From an uncultured Flavobacteriales bacterium (GTDB lineage: Bacteria; Bacteroidota; Bacteroidia; Flavobacteriales; BACL11), in contig CAJWUS010000001.1 in assembly GCA_913047525.1 (NCBI GenBank), positions 1-31,776 on the forward strand: a DNA stretch of 31,776 bases, read 5' to 3'. Shown in pieces: positions 8,541-16,845 of the stretch. A program made the translations under genes and the position numbers. The stretch's first letter is position 1; every line of letters starts with the position of its first letter. Below the pieces are notes generated by a model that was not told the origin of the DNA, searched no databases, and saw only the letters and a list, made by a program, of their open reading frames with translations.

Positions 8541-9443
8541 AAACAATCCTTCAAGATAGGACTTATTTATCAATTGCCACGTTTTGAAATTCTTCTGAAT
8601 TTTAGGATTAATAATAAATCGAATATTATTTTTAAAGAACAACCAAAAGATAAAGGCGTAGGCAAATACCCCTCCTATTTTCTTTAAGAAATAGATGTGA
8701 TTTCTGATAGTTTGCTTTAAGAAAAAATCACCTCTATATATTTTGTTTTGTTTTGTTTTAAAGGATTTTGTTAAGCCCCCTACTTTATGGTAAAATTTAA
8801 TATTTGGAACATAATACATTTTATGTTTCCCATCCTTGAAAATTCTATAAGAAAAATCGGTGTCATCAAAATATACGAAATATTTTTCATCCATAAAACC
8901 AATGTCATCAAATATTTCTTTTTTTGCCAAAAGGCAACAAGTTGGAGCATATTCTATCTCCTTAATTTCATCATATTGTCCTTTGTCAATTTCTCCCATG
9001 CCTCTGTGCAAGGGTAAAAACCCTTTGCTTTTTGCAAACCAACTTCCGGCATACCAAATAAGATTTTTATTATGATGAAACATCATTTTTGGACTTATTA
9101 AACTACAATTCCTATCACTTTGAACTTGCAATAGCTTCTCAATTAAAGCATCTTCAAATTCTACATCATTATTAATAATCAGAATTTGATTGCATCCTTC
9201 CTCTATGGCTTTTTTTATACCTTGATTATTTGCTTTAGCAACTCCAGAATTAATTTCATTTTTAATTACTTGTAACCTAGAATCGCTTGCTTTATTCAAA
9301 ATAGAAGCCGTGTCGTCATCTGAAGCATTATCCACTACATATAACACAAAGTTATCATACGTTTGGGTAAAAATACAATCCAAAAATGACTGCAAAACAG
9401 TTGATGAATTAAACGTTATGGTAACTACTCCTATTTTATCCAT
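8535..9443 (-). CDS. Glycosyltransferase family 2 (rhamnosyltransferase-like)
   Basis: GT-A enzyme of 302 residues. It begins IGVVTITFNSS, followed by the nucleotide-binding VVDNASDDDT (about 36-45), NSGVAKANNQGI, and the metal-site equivalent IINNDVEF (about 89-96). A later FDDTDFSYRI block matches the acidic catalytic region of the rhamnosyltransferase-like GT2 group. A hydrophobic stretch near residues 250-270 (FAYAFIFWLFF) may anchor it. It is the last gene of the long minus-strand unit and overlaps the upstream sulfotransferase gene by 13 bases. Donor and acceptor are unknown; with an epimerase related to dTDP-rhamnose 4-epimerases in the same unit, a 6-deoxyhexose donor is plausible. 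Confidence 0.88.
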   Translation of the reverse strand: MDKIGVVTITFNSSTVLQSFLDCIFTQTYDNFVLYVVDNASDDDTASILNKASDSRLQVIKNEINSGVAKANNQGIKKAIEEGCNQILIINNDVEFEDALIEKLLQVQSDRNCSLISPKMMFHHNKNLIWYAGSWFAKSKGFLPLHRGMGEIDKGQYDEIKEIEYAPTCCLLAKKEIFDDIGFMDEKYFVYFDDTDFSYRIFKDGKHKMYYVPNIKFYHKVGGLTKSFKTKQNKIYRGDFFLKQTIRNHIYFLKKIGGVFAYAFIFWLFFKNNIRFIINPKIQKNFKTWQLINKSYLEGLFL

Positions 9444-10300
9444 CTTGAAAAATCTGTTGACAATATATTGCTCAATTCCTCAATATCATTTTTGAACAAT
9501 GCTTTCAAATGAGTTCTTGTGTGCTCGCTTAATGTTGGTTTTTTATCGATTCTGAAAAACAATTTTCTTATTTTTTTGACTAGTATTTTTGGCAACAGAA
9601 TATTCAATATTTTTCTTAAAAACATCATCGAATATACTTTGCGAATTACTTCGTTATTTGGCATAGTATATGTATTGTGTTTCTTGTCTACATCAGCAAC
9701 AAATGAATCATCAACTTCCAAGAAAGCATATCCTTTTTTAACTATTCCTTGCGTATCTTTTTTAAATTCTTCATATTCTATCACAAGAATATTTGTAATG
9801 TCAAACACTTCAAAATATCTTTTTATTTGCTGAGCATAAGCACTCACTTCGATATATTGCTGATAAAATAATTTATCTTTTGGGTTTGATGATTGTTTGT
9901 CAATAATATAATCAAAAGAATCACTTACCAATCCCAAACGATAATCCATTAAATAATGAGAAAATGCTCGGTCCACTGGATTTCTGAGCATAATAATAAT
10001 CTTAGCATTAGGATTGTACTTATAAATATCCTTTGCTACATTAGGATAAAACAAATACGAAACACTTGCTTCTCCTAACTTTTTATGTGCACTATCGTCT
10101 GGAAATAATGCTTCATATTTCTCTAATGTGTCTATTCTTTGTTCACTATAATACATCCTCTGTTGCTGAATTGCTTTATCTGAAAAAAAATCTGGTTCTT
10201 TCTTAGCACTCATTTTAATTTCAGGATGCTCATTAAAGTAATAGTACAAAGATGTTGTTCCTGCTTTTGGCGCTCCTACTATAAAAAAATCTACTTTCAT
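9431..10300 (-). CDS. PAPS-dependent carbohydrate sulfotransferase (1 of 5)
   Basis: Sulfotransferase of 289 residues with the 5'-phosphosulfate loop FIVGAPKAGTTSLYYYF (Lys12) at the N-terminus and the 3'-phosphate motif MLRNPVDRAFSHY (Arg106, Ser114). The KEPDFF block after the first strand is the acidic acceptor-site region typical of the heparan-sulfate sulfotransferase-like group. It would move sulfate from PAPS to a sugar hydroxyl or amine in the cytoplasm, on the lipid-linked unit. It shares a four-base ATGA overlap with the upstream sulfotransferase gene and overlaps the GT2 gene downstream. It is related to the three sulfotransferases at 15059-17753 but is a separate branch, with basic residues in a C-terminal helix (KILVKKIRKLFFRI). 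Acceptor unknown. Confidence 0.9.
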   Translation of the reverse strand: MKVDFFIVGAPKAGTTSLYYYFNEHPEIKMSAKKEPDFFSDKAIQQQRMYYSEQRIDTLEKYEALFPDDSAHKKLGEASVSYLFYPNVAKDIYKYNPNAKIIIMLRNPVDRAFSHYLMDYRLGLVSDSFDYIIDKQSSNPKDKLFYQQYIEVSAYAQQIKRYFEVFDITNILVIEYEEFKKDTQGIVKKGYAFLEVDDSFVADVDKKHNTYTMPNNEVIRKVYSMMFLRKILNILLPKILVKKIRKLFFRIDKKPTLSEHTRTHLKALFKNDIEELSNILSTDFSRWIK

Positions 10301-11307
10301 TTCAGTGCGAATCTTTTTTTTATCATTTCCGCAAAATTCCCTATTCTGTTTATATTTAAAAAGAATGCTAATAGTAATTTGAAAGGAAAAGTAAATAAAT
10401 AAAATACAATTAATGTCGGTGGAAATACAAATTGTTTTTTTTCATACTTAAATAAATCCATCATTTTTGCAGCAATTCTTTGAGATAGATATATTTCAGC
10501 AAGAGTCAATCCGCCACTTTTCCATTTTTGTTTTTTTGTATTATCTATATCAAATTTTGTTTTTGAATCAGATTCAGTAGAAGAACCAATAACAGGAACT
10601 TTCGTCATTGTAGTTTGAAATTCAATATCAAGAAAGTGGCAAATCTCTTTTATAGTTTGTTCAGAATTTGAAAGTAATCCTTCAAATTTTACAATCTTCA
10701 CTCTATCATTATACATGTACTTTGTGGTATATGCTAAAGAAGAACACCAAACTTTAGCAGTAGTAATGGGATGATAATTGACATAAGAACGAATAACTTC
10801 TGATAAAGGTATTTTTGAAGCTCCTAAGAATTTTCGTTTCCATTTATTTTTTTGCGAAAGCAATACATCTCTTTGATCGCGCACCATATTAATCACCTTA
10901 GCATCAGGAAAAAAATTAAGTATCTCGTCTAAATAGTATAGATTTTTAGGTGTTTGCTCACAAGAAATAGTTGCTTTATTTTCAGCAGTAATAGTTGTTA
11001 AAAATAGTTCATATATCGCTAATGGATTGTTTACGTTCTCAATCAGAATCTCTGATGCTTTTTGAATAAAATCAGCGGTATTTTTCTGATTAAAAATACC
11101 CTGTTCTTGAATACATAGTAAACGAGCAAGTAATTGTATTTGCTGTTGTTTGTTTAAATTCTTATTGGATGAATTGGTCCAAATAGTACCAAAAAAGTGC
11201 AACTCTTTAAAGGTAAACACATCATGATGATTCCCAAGAATACGACCCATCATAGTAGTTCCGCTACGGCTACTTCCAATTACAAATATTTGTTTGATAT
11301 TACTCAT
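10297..11307 (-). CDS. Sulfotransferase of a divergent branch (2 of 5)
   Basis: Protein of 336 residues with FVIGSSRSGTTMMGRILG (PAPS loop, Arg14 in the place of the usual Lys) and the 3'-phosphate motif VINMVRDQRDVLLSQKNKW (Arg143, Ser151). The Arg in the loop and the RDxRD motif match the broad Sulfotransferase_3 type rather than the GAPKAGTT type of its four neighbours, so it probably acts on a different acceptor or position. The C-terminus (about 300-325) has a hydrophobic stretch followed by basic residues, which could bring it to the membrane. It overlaps the glycoside hydrolase gene by eight bases and the next sulfotransferase by four. A non-sulfotransferase P-loop role is unlikely given the intact 3'-phosphate motif. 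Confidence 0.8.
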   Translation of the reverse strand: MSNIKQIFVIGSSRSGTTMMGRILGNHHDVFTFKELHFFGTIWTNSSNKNLNKQQQIQLLARLLCIQEQGIFNQKNTADFIQKASEILIENVNNPLAIYELFLTTITAENKATISCEQTPKNLYYLDEILNFFPDAKVINMVRDQRDVLLSQKNKWKRKFLGASKIPLSEVIRSYVNYHPITTAKVWCSSLAYTTKYMYNDRVKIVKFEGLLSNSEQTIKEICHFLDIEFQTTMTKVPVIGSSTESDSKTKFDIDNTKKQKWKSGGLTLAEIYLSQRIAAKMMDLFKYEKKQFVFPPTLIVFYLFTFPFKLLLAFFLNINRIGNFAEMIKKRFALK

Positions 11308-12685
11308 TATATTTCACAAGGGTAATGCTATAGGGTTTCAAAATACATGCAGTAGTTTTAGTATTGTACAACCGATTATAAGTAGTTTCTCCATTCTTAC
11401 TAGTGCTGAATAAGTCATTGCCATAAAATTCTTGAGCGGAAACATTTTGCTCTGGAATAATTTTCAATTTCTTTTCCTTGTTAGACCAATTAATACAAAT
11501 CTGAATTTTTTGTGTGTTGGTAACAAATGTATATACAAAACAATCTGCTGCTAATTCTTGCTTAGTGGCTACAAAGTTTGAATCTGTAAAAACCTCATGA
11601 ATCATCTTCATTATTGTATATGTAACTAGTAATTGTGATTGATTATTTTTCATCATAATCATTGAGCCGGAAAGAGTGCGGCCTGCAAGATTATGAAAAG
11701 TAGTGAGTTCAATATTTTGCAAAGCTTGATTTGTTGTTAATTCCATCAAATATTGCGACACAAAAAGCCCCTGAAGAATAGTATTAGCCGTAATTTTTGA
11801 CATCTGCAAATTCCATTCTGTAATCCAAATTGGTTTGTTCTTAAAAATTCTCGAAAATTCTTGAATCTCATTTGGATACAATTGCGAAAAATAATTCAAG
11901 GTACGTTCTTTATATAAATCAAATACTTCTTGTTTATTTTTACCTTCATCTTGCTCATCAATCATTTTTCCAAACACATCTTTTCCTTTGGTCACTTTTG
12001 CATAAGAATGAGTCACTATTCCATCATAATAATGTTCGTTTGCTAACTTTTCATTCCATCTAGTGTGGCGTTTTAAGGAATGTACAGGAGCAGCAACAAC
12101 AATTATTTTTAAATCAGGAAACTGCGCCTTAATCTTATATGAAAGCATTTCGGATAGTAAAATATACTTATCCACATCAATAATATGCTTGTAAGTTCTG
12201 TTGGTAAGTTCACCTCCCAATTCTACACCAATCAATTCAATATTATAATCCTTAAATGTTGTTATGATATCTAAAATTTCTTGAGGATCTGCTGTAAGTA
12301 CATTGGCATTATAAATCACTTGAGCATTAGTCTTTTGAACCAATTCGATAAAGTCATAAATGTAATTTCTTTGATGACCTTTTTTATTAGCAATACTATT
12401 AAATGTATTGGCCACTTTTGGCTTAGTCCCAGTATGATGTTTTTCTATTTCTGCCACATTAAGACCATAAGCAGGGGCATTCAAATGATAGAAATTGCCT
12501 AATCCTCCTGGAAAACTCAATATATTAGGTGATAATTCAATAACTTTATTTACAAATGACGTATCTTTCATCTCAAAAAAAGTAAAGGCAGTACTTGTTC
12601 TGAATCCAAATAAATGAGGATTTACTGAATGCTGTGCAGCTATTTCAACAGAAATAAATAAGAACAAAACAACTACTTTTTTCAT
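11300..12685 (-). CDS. Secreted clan-A-like glycoside hydrolase embedded in the biosynthetic operon
   Basis: Protein of 461 residues with an N-terminal signal peptide (MKKVVVLFLFISVEIAAQ). The central part reads as a TIM barrel: a strand ending GVELGGE supplies a candidate acid/base (Glu155 or Glu159), and IWITEWN supplies a candidate nucleophile Glu290. This pair and spacing fit clan GH-A retaining enzymes such as GH39, GH51 and GH79; the usual Asn before the acid/base is Gly here, so the exact family is open. About 100 C-terminal residues look like a small beta-sandwich (KIQICINWSNKEKKLKIIP). It overlaps the epimerase by one base (TAATG) and the sulfotransferase by eight, so it is co-produced with the biosynthetic enzymes. 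The best parallel is PslG, a GH39-type hydrolase within the Psl exopolysaccharide operon. Substrate unknown. Confidence 0.7.
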   Translation of the reverse strand: MKKVVVLFLFISVEIAAQHSVNPHLFGFRTSTAFTFFEMKDTSFVNKVIELSPNILSFPGGLGNFYHLNAPAYGLNVAEIEKHHTGTKPKVANTFNSIANKKGHQRNYIYDFIELVQKTNAQVIYNANVLTADPQEILDIITTFKDYNIELIGVELGGELTNRTYKHIIDVDKYILLSEMLSYKIKAQFPDLKIIVVAAPVHSLKRHTRWNEKLANEHYYDGIVTHSYAKVTKGKDVFGKMIDEQDEGKNKQEVFDLYKERTLNYFSQLYPNEIQEFSRIFKNKPIWITEWNLQMSKITANTILQGLFVSQYLMELTTNQALQNIELTTFHNLAGRTLSGSMIMMKNNQSQLLVTYTIMKMIHEVFTDSNFVATKQELAADCFVYTFVTNTQKIQICINWSNKEKKLKIIPEQNVSAQEFYGNDLFSTSKNGETTYNRLYNTKTTACILKPYSITLVKYNE

Positions 12686-13812
12686 TATTTCATTAATCCT
12701 TTTGCCTGCAGTTCTTGTTTTGATTGTTCGTATTTATCTTTCTCTACTTTTTGAGTCTTTACCCAAGTTACAAACTCCGATATTCCTTGTTGAAAATTAT
12801 ATTTTGGAGTAAATCCCAATAACGTTTTTATTTTTGTTAAATCAGCAAGATTGTGCCTAATATCTCCTAATCTATAATTGCCGCTTACATTAATTACTGT
12901 CGTAGCATTAAATAACTTTTTTAAGGTCTTAGCAACAGTTAAAACAGTTGTCACCTCATCAGAACCCACATTGAATACCTCTCCATTTGCCACATCATTT
13001 TCTAATCCTAAAATGGTGGCATCTACTACATCATCAATATACACAAAATCACGACTCTCTTTTCCATCTTCATAAATGTCAATATCGTTTCCATTTAATA
13101 TTCTGGTAGAAAAGATAGATATAATTCCTGTATATGGATTGGAAAGTGATTGTCCTGGTCCATACACATTTTGATATCTAAATGCCACAGCAGGAATGCC
13201 CAATGATGCTCCCATCAGCATTACCATTTGTTCCTGTTGCTGTTTGTTGATGCCGTAAATAGATGAAGGATGAATTTCTGAATATTCATCAGTTGCGACT
13301 AATTGCAATTCAGTATTACAGACTATGCATTTAGGATTAAATTCCCCATTATCCATATCTTTTTCTTTACGTTCATTTGGATATTGCACCCCATGATTGA
13401 TGCAATTATATTTCCCTTCACCATAAATAGCACGAGAAGATGCGATAATTATTTTTTTTATGGAATGTCTTTTGTTTGCTAGGGTATCCAAAAGATGAGC
13501 TGTCCCCATAATATTCACTTCATTGTATTTTTCAACTTCATACATGGATTGTCCTGTTCCGGTTTCTGCTGCTAAATGAATAACAACATCTTGTCCTTTT
13601 ATACTTTTTGTCCAATCCGCTTTATTACGCACATCTCCTTTTATGAATGTACATTTATCTTTTATTGTCAAATACAATTCTGATTCTCTTTTACCATGAA
13701 TTTGCTCTGAAAGATTATCTAATACAGTAACAGTATATTCTTTTTCAACCAACTTACTACATAATCGCGACCCAATAAAACCTGCCCCTCCTGATATTAA
13801 AATATTTTTCAT
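12685..13812 (-). CDS. NAD-dependent sugar-nucleotide epimerase/dehydratase (dTDP-L-rhamnose 4-epimerase-like)
   Basis: Extended SDR of 375 residues: GGAGFIGS (8-15), ASSRAIYG (active-site Ser region), Tyr186/Lys190 in SSIYGINK, and GKESRDFVYIDDVVDA of the substrate domain. Between the Ser and Tyr motifs is an insert with Cys137-x2-His140 and Cys162-x2-Cys165, which could bind a metal. I associate this insert (YGEGKYNC...) with the WbiB-type dTDP-L-rhamnose 4-epimerases that make dTDP-6-deoxy-L-talose; the assignment is from memory of the family and needs a search. The last 35 residues are highly charged and extend past the SDR fold. It is joined to the polymerase gene by a four-base overlap and to the hydrolase gene by TAATG. 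No rmlABCD genes are in the window, so the substrate would come from elsewhere. Confidence 0.72.
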   Translation of the reverse strand: MKNILISGGAGFIGSRLCSKLVEKEYTVTVLDNLSEQIHGKRESELYLTIKDKCTFIKGDVRNKADWTKSIKGQDVVIHLAAETGTGQSMYEVEKYNEVNIMGTAHLLDTLANKRHSIKKIIIASSRAIYGEGKYNCINHGVQYPNERKEKDMDNGEFNPKCIVCNTELQLVATDEYSEIHPSSIYGINKQQQEQMVMLMGASLGIPAVAFRYQNVYGPGQSLSNPYTGIISIFSTRILNGNDIDIYEDGKESRDFVYIDDVVDATILGLENDVANGEVFNVGSDEVTTVLTVAKTLKKLFNATTVINVSGNYRLGDIRHNLADLTKIKTLLGFTPKYNFQQGISEFVTWVKTQKVEKDKYEQSKQELQAKGLMK

Positions 13813-15074
13813 GACAATTCTCTTTTATGCATAGTAATTTTGCAAAACAAATTTATAAATCCTGAGCAAATAAAAAAGAAAAAGAAGGGTCGTAACAACA
13901 AAGGCTCTGATATGATTGAAATGAGCATAATAAATACCCATAATCTTTTCTTATGTATAATAACTTTTTGCTTAAAAAGCATACTCAAAAATAACAATGT
14001 TGTAGGGAATCCCATAGCCGCAAGCAAAAACATAACTGAATTACTACTGCCTTTTGATGTAACTTCTATTTTTGATTGCACCCCTATTTTGTCTTGTAAT
14101 TCTTGTAATATAGTGGATGAGAAATAAAATTCTTCTCTTATTTTCTGAAATTGTTCAATATCAAGCCCTATTCCTGTTAAGGGGTTCTCCAATGCTATAA
14201 AAAAAGGCTGTGTTAAATCAAACAATCTTTTCTGAAAAGAAGACTCTTTCTCCCCATAGACTTTTTCTTCAATATTTACAGAAAATACTATAAATGTAGG
14301 TACAAGAAAAAGCAATATAATCGGAATAAGTGTTTTATTGGTTCTTATCTCTTGAACAATATAAAATCCTACTTGTATCAACAACAATGCAATACCTGTT
14401 GTTGAATACGTAGTGAGTAAAACTATTGCAGTTATTCCAAGAAGCAATTTGTTCTTCCTGATGATAAATGCTTCTAAAAAGAAAAACATATTCAAAAAAG
14501 CTTGCAATATGCCCGATTCCCAAAACAATCCTGAATTTCTATGAAATTCTATTCCATACAAACTAAGTAGCCCATATTCTTTAGAAGAATAAAAAAACAA
14601 ATACTTAAAAGTATTACTTTCATGATAAGTAGAAGTTATATTAATTAATTCTCCTTTGATAAAGAAGTATGCTACAAAATTAAATAACGAATGAATCATC
14701 ACTAACTTCAGCACAAAATGTAATCGATCAACCAAAATATGCTCATGCCTATTATTCAGGAAATGGGTTAAAGTTAAAACAGAAATAATAACTACCATTA
14801 CATAATAGACATATTTATTATTGCTCTGTTCGGTAATAGCAAAAATATAATTAATTATAAATAGAATTACTACAGTAGATAAGGCAAGAAACGATGCATT
14901 AAATATATTTTTATTTAATTGTTTCCCGAATGGTATAAATGCAATAAGAAGAAAAGCAATAAATACGCCATAGCAAATATTTCTATTGAAGACAAATAGT
15001 AAGCCTCCTGTGCTCAAGACTAACATGAGTAACAGTAAATTATCTATTATTTTATGTCTCAGTTTGTATAACAT
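13809..15074 (-). CDS. Wzy-like O-antigen/exopolysaccharide polymerase
   Basis: Integral inner-membrane protein of 421 residues with about ten to twelve hydrophobic helices and one larger extracytoplasmic loop (about 275-330). The segment HRNSGLFWESGILQAFLNM, after a loop around residues 170-185, is the (G/P)-x-x-E-x-G-x-x-Q signature of Wzy-like polymerases in Bacteroidota. It would polymerise flipped lipid-linked repeat units on the periplasmic side. The open frame reaches a TTG at 15080, but the ATG two codons later at 15074 is the better start; even so it overlaps the upstream sulfotransferase by 16 bases. Wzy proteins are too divergent to predict linkage. A Wzx gene lies four genes upstream in the same unit, which supports the role. 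Confidence 0.78.
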   Translation of the reverse strand: MLYKLRHKIIDNLLLLMLVLSTGGLLFVFNRNICYGVFIAFLLIAFIPFGKQLNKNIFNASFLALSTVVILFIINYIFAITEQSNNKYVYYVMVVIISVLTLTHFLNNRHEHILVDRLHFVLKLVMIHSLFNFVAYFFIKGELINITSTYHESNTFKYLFFYSSKEYGLLSLYGIEFHRNSGLFWESGILQAFLNMFFFLEAFIIRKNKLLLGITAIVLLTTYSTTGIALLLIQVGFYIVQEIRTNKTLIPIILLFLVPTFIVFSVNIEEKVYGEKESSFQKRLFDLTQPFFIALENPLTGIGLDIEQFQKIREEFYFSSTILQELQDKIGVQSKIEVTSKGSSNSVMFLLAAMGFPTTLLFLSMLFKQKVIIHKKRLWVFIMLISIISEPLLLRPFFFFFICSGFINLFCKITMHKRELS

Positions 15075-15961
15075 CCCCAATTCATCTTTCTGTCGATAAG
15101 TTGCTCCAATTTACTCACATCTTCTGCAAAATAGTCTGCATACATTTTCTCCTTCACTGCTTGATTCAAAGATTTAGGAGTGAATCTAGTGATATTTAAT
15201 CGTTGAAGTTTATTCTTAATAATCTGTCTTATTTTTAATGACGGGATTATCCATTTCAAGAATACTCTCCACCACCCTTTCTTTTTCATGATCTTTTTCA
15301 GTTTCTTTGAACGTGATTTACTGGCAGGATTACTTTTCAGATCAATTCTTAATACTACTTGATTATTAATCCCTAAGAAATCTAAAATACTAGTAATTGT
15401 ATCTTCTCTTTGCTGTAAAAACTCCTCTTCAAAATTAATAAATAGAAATTGTTCCAATGGAAAATACTGTAAATACCTTTCTACCATATTGCCATATAGT
15501 CCTTGATGAAAATAAGAGTGTCTTAAATAAGCAAGATAATTATCTTCTTTAGCATACTGTGCTAATCTATTTCTTTCTAATTGTATGGCTTGTTTGAAAT
15601 CTAAATGTTCATGCTCATCTCGAATAGAATGCAAATAATGGGAATATGCTCTATCTACTGGATTCCTCAGGAGGACAATAAATTTTACATTCGGCCCTAA
15701 AGTATTATATATTCTTTCTGGTGCTTTTGTCTCAAATAAATAGGATGGAGTAAAGTCACCAATGCATGTCTCTTTTTTAATTCTCTTAAAATAATTCTTT
15801 CGATACCAGTCTATTCCATTCTCATAATTCTGTGGGATATCAAAAAAATGAGGCTCCTTAAAAGAAGGGATATAAACCTCCGGATGCTGACGCAAGATAT
15901 CGTACAAAGTAGTAGTACCACTTTTTACTGCTCCTATACACATGAAATTTGGCAAACTCAT
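15059..15961 (-). CDS. PAPS-dependent carbohydrate sulfotransferase (3 of 5)
   Basis: Protein of 300 residues: FMCIGAVKSGTTTLYDIL (PAPS loop, Lys13), FKEPHFFD acceptor-side block, and LLRNPVDRAYSHYLHS (Arg99, Ser107). HPEVYIPSFKEPHFF is typical of bacterial members related to heparan-sulfate and chondroitin sulfotransferases. The C-terminal half has a basic patch (KSRSKKLKKIMKKKGWW), then an NITRFTPKSLNQ segment and a closing helix VSKLEQLIDRKMNWG shared with the next two genes. The first of these features may interact with phospholipid or an anionic glycan. It is joined to the next sulfotransferase by ATGA and overlaps the polymerase. Acceptor unknown. Confidence 0.9.
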   Translation of the reverse strand: MSLPNFMCIGAVKSGTTTLYDILRQHPEVYIPSFKEPHFFDIPQNYENGIDWYRKNYFKRIKKETCIGDFTPSYLFETKAPERIYNTLGPNVKFIVLLRNPVDRAYSHYLHSIRDEHEHLDFKQAIQLERNRLAQYAKEDNYLAYLRHSYFHQGLYGNMVERYLQYFPLEQFLFINFEEEFLQQREDTITSILDFLGINNQVVLRIDLKSNPASKSRSKKLKKIMKKKGWWRVFLKWIIPSLKIRQIIKNKLQRLNITRFTPKSLNQAVKEKMYADYFAEDVSKLEQLIDRKMNWGCYTN

Positions 15962-16845
15962 TGTGTCCAGTAATTTAGATCTCTATCTAATAACTCTGAA
16001 AGATTTGCTACATCTTCTTTATAAAACTCTTGCAACATTTGCCTTGTTTCTTTCTTCATTTCCAAAACTTTATTGGTAGTGCTTTGCTTTATTTTTATTC
16101 TCAGCATTTTTCTTAACGATTTAAATGGAATAATGATTTTCAAAAATGATCTTAATGAGTTCTTTTTTATCATTATTTTCTTCATTCTATCATTTTCCCA
16201 TTGCCAATCCCCAATCATATGTCGTTCTTCAATATTAATATTTATCTTGTCAATGGCTAAAAAATCAAATACTTTATGCATCTCTCCTTTAAAATCTGCT
16301 TTATAGTCATCATAAATAATAACATGAACATATTGCAGTTTCTCAAAATAAGATTTAACCTGGTTGTAATACAAACCTAATTCTTGATACCTTGATGCTG
16401 GAGTTATTACTGTGTTTGAAAAATACCTTTCTTCCGAGATCTCCCATGCCTTTTCAAATGTTGATGTTTCATTTACATTATATCTTTTTACATGCTGAAA
16501 TCCGGAATATGCCCTGTCTACAGGATTGCGTAGCATAATAATTATTTTAGTCTCATCTCCAAATAACTCTTTTATTTTTGGGATTACAATGTCAGGATAC
16601 ATAAGATACATTACAGATGATTCTCCTCTATATTTATTTTCTTTTCCTGCAAAGAATAATTTTTCATACTCCTGAAAATCATCTATCCCAACCAGAATTC
16701 TTTTTAGCCCAATCTCTTTATTTATTAAAAAATGAGGTTCTTTTGGATTGCACATAAACACTTCTGGATGCTGATTTAGATAATTGTGCAATGAGGTTGT
16801 GCCACTTTTTGCTGCTCCTACTATAAGTAAATTAGGTAAGGCCAT
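15958..16845 (-). CDS. PAPS-dependent carbohydrate sulfotransferase (4 of 5, tandem paralogue)
   Basis: Protein of 295 residues with LLIVGAAKSGTTSLHNYLNQ (Lys13), NPKEPHFLI and IIIMLRNPVDRAYSGF (Arg106, Ser114). The first 30 residues are almost identical to those of the next sulfotransferase upstream, including VGAAKSGT-SLHNYLNQHPEVFM, and both end in a matching helix (LSELLDRDLNYWTQ against LSELLNKDLTHWTK). The two therefore look like a recent tandem duplication whose middle regions have diverged; the acceptor-contacting parts differ, so they may sulfate different positions. It is joined to its neighbours by TAATG and ATGA overlaps. Confidence 0.9.
   Translation of the reverse strand: MALPNLLIVGAAKSGTTSLHNYLNQHPEVFMCNPKEPHFLINKEIGLKRILVGIDDFQEYEKLFFAGKENKYRGESSVMYLMYPDIVIPKIKELFGDETKIIIMLRNPVDRAYSGFQHVKRYNVNETSTFEKAWEISEERYFSNTVITPASRYQELGLYYNQVKSYFEKLQYVHVIIYDDYKADFKGEMHKVFDFLAIDKININIEERHMIGDWQWENDRMKKIMIKKNSLRSFLKIIIPFKSLRKMLRIKIKQSTTNKVLEMKKETRQMLQEFYKEDVANLSELLDRDLNYWTQ

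Noticed and set aside
8741..8760. TTTTG pentamer repeat inside the GT2 gene
   Set aside because: Three short units encode an ordinary Lys/Gln-rich segment; too short and too AT-biased to suggest phase variation, though slippage would shift the frame.
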